A stretch of 64,000 nucleotides of DNA from the NCBI GenBank assembly GCA_016177845.1, contig JACOUO010000028.1, positions 78,531-142,530 on the forward strand, in the 5' to 3' direction. The stretch is from Deltaproteobacteria bacterium. Lineage in GTDB: Bacteria > Desulfobacterota > GWC2-55-46. The notes under the pieces were generated by a model, which saw only the letters and a list, made by a program, of their open reading frames with translations, was not told the origin of the DNA and ran no database searches. Of this stretch, positions 58,937 to 64,000 are shown one piece after another (the first letter of the stretch is position 1; every line of letters begins with the position of its first letter). A program made the position numbers and the translations under genes.

Positions 58937-60149
58937 ACACAGGCCGTTCAATTATTTTCTCTTTCTCTGAGTTCTCAAGCAGAGCGCTCGCCTCCGCTAA
59001 TACCTCTTCCACCGAAATAGAACTCATGCAAGGTGCTGTGCCGGCACAAGGGAGGCACTCGTCATCAATTACGTGAACGCAAGGTGAACATATAAAATTA
59101 TGGTAAATAGCGACGGTATCCTTTCTGCAGGACGGCAGAAAATGACAGGGGTGCGTTGGTCCGAAAAGAGCGACTATCGGCGTACCCATAAGAACAGCCA
59201 AATGCATCGGGCCTGAGTCAACGGTAATCATCAGCCTGCAGCCCCTAAGAATACCCATGAAGCCTCGGAGGTCGTATTCACCGCAGGCATTCCGGACCTT
59301 TGATTTTGCCCAGGCAGGCAGCATACCAGTCATCCCCTCGACATGGCCATAGTCCTGGCTTGACCCTGTAAGCACTATCTCAAACTGATAAAACTCCAGT
59401 AATTTCAAAATGAGCGAATGGAAGCTTTCTCTTGGCCATTTTCTCATAGGCGAAAGCTCGCCGGAATTTATATTAATGACTATCTTGTCCAGCTTGCGGG
59501 GCCTTGTATTAATACCCAGCTCTATCGCGAGATCGGAGCTTGGTATAGCTTTCATCGGGAGGGTATCCAGGAAAATTTGATGGTACAGATCGCCTACATA
59601 TCTGAACCTATTGAAATAGATAAGATGTGTGTGCAGATATTTTCTGAAGCGAGTTGTATCTGAAATAAATCCAACTCGATTCAGGGCCACGGTCCATAAG
59701 CAGAATAGTGATGACAGCTTGGAGTATATTTCAAGGTCAAAGGCCCATGTAGGCCTGAATGACCAGATCTCGGGCAGATCCCGAATGAGCGATACAGCAG
59801 AACGTAGCAAAGTGCGGTCGTCAAGAATGACTATCTTTGAGAATATCCCAAACTCCTTGGCGATCGAGGCGGTATGCCTTGTGCCCCAGAATGCAAGGCT
59901 CGCGTCAGGATAATTTTTCTTCAAGGTCAATAAAGCAGGGTAGGCGCAGGCAAGTGAACCGATACCGCTGAATTTCATGATAAGCACCCTGTCGACAGAG
60001 GCGCCCTTGTGTCTACGCCTCAAAATACGGCCCGCTAAAAAAGCACAAAATTCAAAAAAGTTGGCAAGTACCAGCCCGATGTAATGATCTATTTTCCGTT
60101 TTGTTTTGAGGGATATCATGGCGTAAGCATAAACATTTTTCATATTCAT
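58905..60149 (-). CDS. Glycosyltransferase family 9 (heptosyltransferase-like)
   Basis: 414 residues. GT9 hallmarks: VLIMKFSGIGSLACAYPALLTL, NINSGELSPMRKWP, TVDSGPMHLAVLMGTPIVALFGPTHP, and a cysteine-rich loop (CSPCVHVIDDECLPCAGTAPC) seen in many environmental GT9 proteins. It probably adds heptose or another sugar to lipopolysaccharide core or a surface glycan in the cytoplasm. No ribosome-binding site is evident at the ATG (60147-60149). First gene of a three-gene glycan operon inside the accessory region. Confidence 0.87.
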   Translation of the reverse strand: MNMKNVYAYAMISLKTKRKIDHYIGLVLANFFEFCAFLAGRILRRRHKGASVDRVLIMKFSGIGSLACAYPALLTLKKNYPDASLAFWGTRHTASIAKEFGIFSKIVILDDRTLLRSAVSLIRDLPEIWSFRPTWAFDLEIYSKLSSLFCLWTVALNRVGFISDTTRFRKYLHTHLIYFNRFRYVGDLYHQIFLDTLPMKAIPSSDLAIELGINTRPRKLDKIVININSGELSPMRKWPRESFHSLILKLLEFYQFEIVLTGSSQDYGHVEGMTGMLPAWAKSKVRNACGEYDLRGFMGILRGCRLMITVDSGPMHLAVLMGTPIVALFGPTHPCHFLPSCRKDTVAIYHNFICSPCVHVIDDECLPCAGTAPCMSSISVEEVLAEASALLENSEKEKIIERPVYGSAKTYSRE

Positions 60150-60235
60150 ATAACATAATAGTTAACTTCTTACAATACCAGAGATAATAGCAATGAACAT
60201 GCCTGTAATTGTCAGGACTTCATAATTCATCGGGG

Positions 60236-60340
60236 GGGCATACTTTGGCTTACAGGTAGATGGCATTCGAGATGCCGTGCTTGCGATGACCTCTTGAGCA
60301 GGGAATTGCTTCTGTTTCCTTTATGAGGGCAATGGTTACG
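60236..60340 (-). pseudogene. Decayed IS3-family OrfA fragment in the 60150-60563 gap
   Basis: The minus strand reads IALIKETEAIPCSRGHRKHG, ISNAIYL-stop-AKV, close to the IS3 OrfA pattern I-x-x-L-K-E-x-E-A-G-x-P-V-x-E-L-C-R-K-H-G-I-S-x-A-T-F-Y-x-W-K-A-K-Y. An in-frame stop interrupts it. It could be the missing N-terminal part of the IS3 element at 54775-55741, moved by rearrangement. Nothing else was identified in the rest of this 410-bp gap. Confidence 0.5.
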
Positions 60341-60563
60341 ACTCGGTAAAACAGAACTTCTTCTATAAACCTCCTGTCCTTTATCTGTCACAAGCTCTAC
60401 TTTTAGACATCCACATTTTAAGGAAGCTTACGTTCCCCACAAAAGAGAGTAGGTGTACAAGACTTGCTTCCTGTATAGATTTTAGAGATGTGGAGCCAAT
60501 TTAAATCTCTCAAAGTCAGGGTTAAAAAATTTCGAAGCAAATCAATCATATCCTATTTAAAGA

Positions 60564-61394
60564 CTATTGATAAATGTTTATTATTCCGCTGCTCACTCCG
60601 ATGTTGTTCGTCTCATTTGACTCCAAGTTCTCGTCCTCGGAATCGCCAACACCTATTATGTAATAAGTGCCGGGAACAGTGTTCAGTGGAATGGTCAGAT
60701 TCGTAATGCCAGTACTCGAGCCGCCACCAGCTATGCTGCCCACAAGCCTTGAGCCTAGAACCATATCGGATGAATCAATAACCGTATCCGCGGACAGGTA
60801 AAATCTCAACCAAGAGTTAGCAGAACCGCCCGTACCATTATTGCTAACAGTGCTTGATAAAGCCAGAGCCGCTCCGGTCTGCGCGCTCATAGGCATGCTC
60901 AAGGCACTTACCACAAGGTCAATTCCTGATATGTTCAGGGTTATGCTATCGGTAGATGAGGATAAATTGCCTGAGGGGTCTTTGAACTCAGCATATACGG
61001 TTTTGGTGCCGTTACCTGATGAAAGAGTCCAAGCTTTTGTTGTTGTGTAAGATTCCCATGCAGCCCAAGAAGCGTTATCATTACTGAATCTCATTTCCGA
61101 TACTATACCGCTGTTGTCAGAGGCTGAAAGGGTCAATGTGACTGTTGCCGAAGTTGTGCTTACTGCGCCGCTATTAATTATAACCGAGCCGGTGGGCGAG
61201 GCCACATCGTTTACACTCGTTGATATCATGTTACCGTTGGCGTCATAGATGTAATTAACTACAATTCCATTTCCGTGGTCTATATTCATAAGGCGGTTAG
61301 CGTTGTCATATGTGTATGTGGCTGATAAAGCAGGCCCACTGAACAAGATTGCAATTAGAAATAAAAATAATGAAATTATGTTTTTAGATTTCAC
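60564..61394 (-). CDS. Secreted YD-repeat / Ig-like / CARDB surface protein
   Basis: 276 residues from GTG at 61392-61394 (MKSKNIISLFLFLIAILFSG), chosen over a TTG six codons upstream because AAAGGA lies 9 nt before it. After the signal peptide come two YD/RHS repeats (YTYDNANRLMNIDHGNGIVV, NYIYDANGNMI), an Ig-like domain (VTLTLSASDNSGIVSEMRFS) and a CARDB domain (IDLVVSALSMPMSAQTG ... DENLESNETNNIGV). It ends shortly after CARDB. It may be the separated end of a larger RHS-like polymer or an adhesin. The genes to its right are RHS cassettes on the same strand. Confidence 0.75.
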   Translation of the reverse strand: MKSKNIISLFLFLIAILFSGPALSATYTYDNANRLMNIDHGNGIVVNYIYDANGNMISTSVNDVASPTGSVIINSGAVSTTSATVTLTLSASDNSGIVSEMRFSNDNASWAAWESYTTTKAWTLSSGNGTKTVYAEFKDPSGNLSSSTDSITLNISGIDLVVSALSMPMSAQTGAALALSSTVSNNGTGGSANSWLRFYLSADTVIDSSDMVLGSRLVGSIAGGGSSTGITNLTIPLNTVPGTYYIIGVGDSEDENLESNETNNIGVSSGIINIYQ

Positions 61395-61516
61395 CACGGA
61401 CCGTCCTTTCAATTCCGAAGCACTGAAAATGAATTTAAAATTTTTCTGATTTAAAAAGCAAATACCTTTTGGAACTGAAAAACTTCATGCGATGAAAACA
61501 GCACACTCGCTTTATA

Positions 61517-61540
61517 GTGGGTTACGCTTCGCTAACCCAC
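61517..61540. repeat. Inverted repeat at the break point of a transposase fragment
   Basis: GTGGGTTA - CGCTTCGC - TAACCCAC: an 8-bp perfect stem with an 8-nt centre. Sequences of this type are scattered repeats in many genomes. The transposase frame at 61532-61756 loses similarity exactly where this repeat begins. Confidence 0.6.
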
Positions 61541-61756
61541 CTTACTGGGCTGGAGGATGGTCGCCATCGCCAGAAGGGACGGAGATATCGGAGGCCTGCC
61601 ATTATCATTGCAGCACATCTGCTTGAAGTGTTCATCCTTTATAATAGGCCAGACAACATCCCGGAACTTCCGGTAAAAACTATCCGGAGGTATTAACTGC
61701 TCGCAGATGTAATCAGCGTCTAAAAAGCTGCCTTGTCCGTGACGGGGTTTCAGCAT
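61532..61756 (-). pseudogene. IS1182-type transposase, N-terminal fragment
   Basis: Reads FLDADYICEQLIPPDSFYRK, FRDVVWPIIKDEHFKQM, NGRPPISPSLLAMATILQ, then PSKVG-stop. This is the standard N-terminus of IS1182-family transposases, of which only about 70 of roughly 450-500 residues remain. No catalytic residues are left. Confidence 0.8.
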
Positions 61757-61841
61757 TGTTGTTTTTCTTCCCTCCCGATGATTTTCTTTTCATCATATTT
61801 CGGAGGAAGACCAAATTCAAGAAAATTTGGTCTATTAAGGG

Positions 61842-62204
61842 CTACTTACTACCCAAGTGCTGACTTATTACAAAAACATCAACGTCGCTCATGGAACACT
61901 CTTCACTAGAGGCTTCATTGCTCGTTATGACTTCGATTGTATTCCCGGATTTCTCAACAAACGTGATGAGATGTATCTGGCGATAAAGATCTTTGCCAAT
62001 TTTTTCTGATGCCAATCTGACGGTTTTTGTTTTGGTGAAATCCAACTTATCGTTATCCGTTATTCCTACATCTTTTAGTTCCCCAAAGGCCATTGCCGTT
62101 GGCCACCGATCCACCCCTGTACAATCTGGGTCTTTAGTAAGAGCAAACGAAGGAGATAAAAGTAACAGAATAAAAGCTGTCAAAATTTTTGGTATATGTT
62201 TCAT
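61842..62204 (-). CDS. Secreted small protein, candidate immunity protein for the Tlde1-like RHS toxin
   Basis: 120 residues from ATG at 62202-62204 (MKHIPKILTAFILLLLSPSF), preceded by AAGGGTGGGG; the frame opens ten codons earlier. A signal peptide ends near SFALTKDPDC. The mature part is small and mixed alpha/beta (DRWPTAMAFGELKDVGITDND, QIHLITFVEKSGN) with two Cys. It lies 26 bp after the RHS toxin module on the same strand. A toxin that attacks peptidoglycan cross-linking needs a periplasmic immunity protein, which agrees with the signal peptide. No homology was recognised; the role is inferred from position. Confidence 0.6.
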   Translation of the reverse strand: MKHIPKILTAFILLLLSPSFALTKDPDCTGVDRWPTAMAFGELKDVGITDNDKLDFTKTKTVRLASEKIGKDLYRQIHLITFVEKSGNTIEVITSNEASSEECSMSDVDVFVISQHLGSK

Positions 62205-62230
62205 GTGCCCCACCCTTGAAAAGATTGCTC

Positions 62231-62983
62231 TCATTGCACAACCCTCAATTCGCGGTCTCTGCTGTTATTAATTTGCTCTCTAATGCCACGCCGCAGGATT
62301 ATACAGCCAGCTGACGCACTCTGACAGCCACATGAGTTGTCACCGTGAATACGGAAGGCATCTCTGCCAAAGGTGTCTGTGCCTGGGCGTGGATTTAAGG
62401 ACAAAGTAAGAGGCCCTCTGGTTGTTGTCGCGCTACCGATGTCATAAGTCCCTCGTGGAATTGGCCCGACAAATGGAACATTTTGCATATTTGGTTTATT
62501 TAATCCTACACCATTACCAGAATAACCTTTCCCAATCGGAGTTTTTGCGCCAGTCTGGTTATCCACATAAGTCAATCGTCTGGTCGATTGGGAGTATTCC
62601 CAGTAAAGGCCAAGGGGGTCTATGCGGTTCACCGGGTTGTTGCCTGAGTAGAGGTAAAGATTCGTCTCCGTCAGGGGTTTTCCGACACTATCCACATACC
62701 CATACAAATTCACATCCCCGCCCGCAAAACCTATCGGGTCCTTGCTTACAAATCGTCCAGCTTCGGGGTCGTAGTATCTTGCCCTGTAATAATAGAGCCC
62801 TGTCTCGCTGTCAAACTCTCTGCCGGTATAGGTGTATGCGTTCCTGATTGTCTCAGACTTCTTGAGAGCTCCAAAGGAGTCAAAAGCATACCTATTCACC
62901 ACTATCTGGGTGCTGTCTGTCATGGAGGCTATCGAGTTCTTTTTCACTCTCCTTAAATATTTTTCTTGCAGCTTTAAGATCAA
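62231..62983 (-). CDS. RHS core end with Tlde1/DUF2778-like L,D-transpeptidase toxin domain
   Basis: 250 codons. RHS core-end motifs: ETGLYYYRARYYDPEAGRF, VSKDPIGFAGGDVNLYGYV, NNPVNRIDPLG. After the DPLG boundary comes the C-terminal toxin: VGPIPRGTYDIG, AFRIHGDNS and SASAGCIILRRG. These are the GPIPRG, HGD and S-x-G-C signatures of DUF2778/Tlde1, L,D-transpeptidase-type effectors that modify peptidoglycan. The likely catalytic residues are the His and Cys. The N-terminal 40 codons run into the 3' end of the preceding small gene in another frame, so this looks like an orphan, displaced cassette rather than a full RHS gene. Confidence 0.8.
   Translation of the reverse strand: MILKLQEKYLRRVKKNSIASMTDSTQIVVNRYAFDSFGALKKSETIRNAYTYTGREFDSETGLYYYRARYYDPEAGRFVSKDPIGFAGGDVNLYGYVDSVGKPLTETNLYLYSGNNPVNRIDPLGLYWEYSQSTRRLTYVDNQTGAKTPIGKGYSGNGVGLNKPNMQNVPFVGPIPRGTYDIGSATTTRGPLTLSLNPRPGTDTFGRDAFRIHGDNSCGCQSASAGCIILRRGIREQINNSRDRELRVVQ
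62692..62857. repeat. Direct repeat of the RHS core end, copy 2
   Basis: About 165 bp highly similar to 63834-64000, covering SETIRNAYT through FAGGDVN. Both read on the minus strand. Such repeats let C-terminal toxin modules be exchanged or stacked by homologous recombination. Confidence 0.85.
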
Positions 62984-63401
62984 TTACTTCAGAAAAATAT
63001 AAAATACTTTTTTCTAATTTGCTCATTTCTTCTTTGGATAATAAATAATTTATTTTATCATCCTTTAATACAATTCCATTTTGATCTATATAATATTTAT
63101 GATTATCTTCCAAAAATTCTACTTTAAGCCGAATTATTTTATTATCAATTTTTTTGTCTGTTCTGCTTGATTCAAGTATTTTTTTTATTTCTTCCCCAAA
63201 AACATGATTTTTTGCGAACCAAATCGTATTCAAGCTCCTCTCCTCAATATGATCCATCGTCACTGGAATATATGTACTTACTTTAAATGGAATAAAAAAT
63301 ATCTTCATAAAAATATTTGGGTCTTCCTTCATTTTTGCTGTAGCTCCTCCTTCTAAAAATAAACTCAATAAAATGAAAAAGCTAATTACAAATTTCTTCA
63401 C
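62892..63401 (-). CDS. Secreted AT-rich protein, candidate immunity protein for the metallopeptidase RHS toxin
   Basis: 169 residues: signal peptide (MKKFVISFFILLSLFLEGGA), then a Lys/Glu/Ile-rich helical body (FGEEIKKILESSRTDKK, YLLSKEEMSKLEKSILYFSE). The base composition is markedly AT-rich compared with flanking genes, usual for recently transferred immunity genes. It starts 14 bp after the metallopeptidase toxin module. The last dozen codons (SLHDRQHPDSGE) lie in RHS core DNA read in a different frame, so the true C-terminus was probably changed when the next cassette was joined. Role inferred from position. Confidence 0.6.
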   Translation of the reverse strand: MKKFVISFFILLSLFLEGGATAKMKEDPNIFMKIFFIPFKVSTYIPVTMDHIEERSLNTIWFAKNHVFGEEIKKILESSRTDKKIDNKIIRLKVEFLEDNHKYYIDQNGIVLKDDKINYLLSKEEMSKLEKSILYFSEVIDLKAARKIFKESEKELDSLHDRQHPDSGE

Positions 63402-63415
63402 AATAAAACTCCTTT

Positions 63416-64000
63416 CTAATACTCCAATCTTTCATCTTGACCTAACTCTATGGCAATAGGGTTTTCATTTAACCTAACATTATCCATCCTGTCAGGCCCC
63501 GTATCACCGACCCCAGTAGCGGCATGACCCATCTCATGACCTAATATTCTTTCACTTGATGCTTGCACTATTTTTTCTGTGCAACCTTTTTTAACTTTAA
63601 TTTCTGGATGGAATTCAGGATCGATAATAATTTCATGAGCGGAAGGGTCGTAATATGCATCTAAAATCTTTTTATCTATAATTTTATATGTTATTTCAGA
63701 TTTTTTCATAATTTCATACAGCTGCTTACCTCTCTTTGTCGATTTAAGTTTTTTTAATGCTTTTTTGAGTCGCCCTGCTTCGCTTAAGTCAATTTTTAAC
63801 CCAAAAACATCCGTCCAATTTACAGAATTATTCCCCACATACCCATACACATTCACATCTCCGCCCGCGAAACCTATCGGGTCTTTGCCTATGAACCTCC
63901 CAGCTTCGGGGTCGTAGTAGCGGGCCCTGTAGTAATAAAGCCCTGTCTCGCTATCGTACTCCCTACCGGTAAAGGTATATGCGTTCCTGATTGTCTCAGA
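63416..64000 (-). CDS. RHS protein C-terminus with HExxH metallopeptidase toxin domain (partial)
   Basis: The frame is open to the right edge (195 codons visible). RHS core end: REYDSETGLYYYRARYYDPE, FIGKDPIGFAGGDVNVYGYV, NNSVNWTDVFGLKI. After the boundary comes a toxin of about 125 residues: YDPSAHEIIIDPEFHPEI, then SSERILGHEMGHAATGVGD with the zinc motif HEMGH, and LNENPIAIELGQDERLEY with an acidic third-ligand candidate. It resembles M91/NleD-like effector peptidases. It would be delivered into rival cells, and the gene after it is the candidate immunity gene. Confidence 0.8.
   Translation of the reverse strand, partial: SETIRNAYTFTGREYDSETGLYYYRARYYDPEAGRFIGKDPIGFAGGDVNVYGYVGNNSVNWTDVFGLKIDLSEAGRLKKALKKLKSTKRGKQLYEIMKKSEITYKIIDKKILDAYYDPSAHEIIIDPEFHPEIKVKKGCTEKIVQASSERILGHEMGHAATGVGDTGPDRMDNVRLNENPIAIELGQDERLEY
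63834..64000. repeat. Direct repeat of the RHS core end, copy 1
   Basis: Highly similar to 62692-62857 (see that entry); it continues past the right edge of the window as part of the intact RHS core. Confidence 0.85.

Overview
The window looks like one contig of a Gram-negative, diderm bacterium. It carries a Wza-type outer-membrane exporter, a curli-type secretion system, heptosyltransferase-like genes and an undecaprenyl-phosphate phosphoglycosyl transferase. Gene content and order (YceD/DUF177-rpmF-plsX-fabH-fabD-fabG-acpP-fabF-rpiB-glyA, hom-thrC beside an ApgM-type phosphomutase, DUF6504 beside dinB, a PEP-CTERM-like surface protein) fit a Nitrospirota or former deltaproteobacterial lineage best. 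This is an inference from gene style; no rRNA is present.

Layout. (1) 1-8915, minus strand: an exopolysaccharide operon (nucleotidyltransferase/phosphoglycosyl transferase fusion, triplicated-domain Wza, acyl-CoA ligase-like enzyme, zinc dehydrogenase, Wzz/tyrosine-kinase-like copolymerase, Wzx flippase running off the left edge). (2) 9654-15149, minus: a complete curli-like operon with its own promoter: csgE, a LuxR-type regulator, csgF, csgG with a long C-terminal extension, and three curlin-repeat subunits. (3) 15249-16889: a DEAD-box RNA helicase. (4) 17096-18753, minus: an apparently undescribed array of seven tiny genes (26-32 codons). Each encodes a single hydrophobic helix with a shared E-x-x-x-N motif and has a strong ribosome-binding site. 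Several have their own terminator and a near-identical 36-bp promoter element. This is the most interesting item in the window. (5) 18834-20984: a lexA-DUF6504-dinB SOS operon. (6) 21126-39156: housekeeping genes: bacteriohemerythrin, mtgA, threonine biosynthesis (alaC-like, hom, thrC, apgM as probable homoserine kinase), lipA, small unknowns, glyA/rpiB and the fatty-acid/phospholipid cluster. (7) 39224-53366: tRNA-Gln, a PilB/GspE ATPase, a c-type-heme diguanylate cyclase, a cupin, a URO-D-like protein, a four-gene ABC exporter, an M1 peptidase and a three-repeat periplasmic helical protein.

(8) 53441-64000: accessory DNA starting exactly at tRNA-Glu(CTC). It holds two integrase fragments, a broken IS3-family element, an AbiEi-like fragment, three glycan/surface genes (large membrane protein, methyltransferase, GT9 glycosyltransferase), further decayed transposase pieces, and a stack of RHS C-terminal toxin/immunity cassettes. 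One toxin domain resembles the L,D-transpeptidase effector Tlde1 (DUF2778) and one is an HExxH metallopeptidase. Each is followed by a small secreted candidate immunity protein.

Together the left half reads as a biofilm/matrix locus (exopolysaccharide, amyloid fibres, c-di-GMP enzyme, PEP-CTERM-like protein). The right end is an integration and competition island. Starts were moved from the longest open frame to a better ribosome-binding site or family start where the sequence supports it, and this is stated in each entry.
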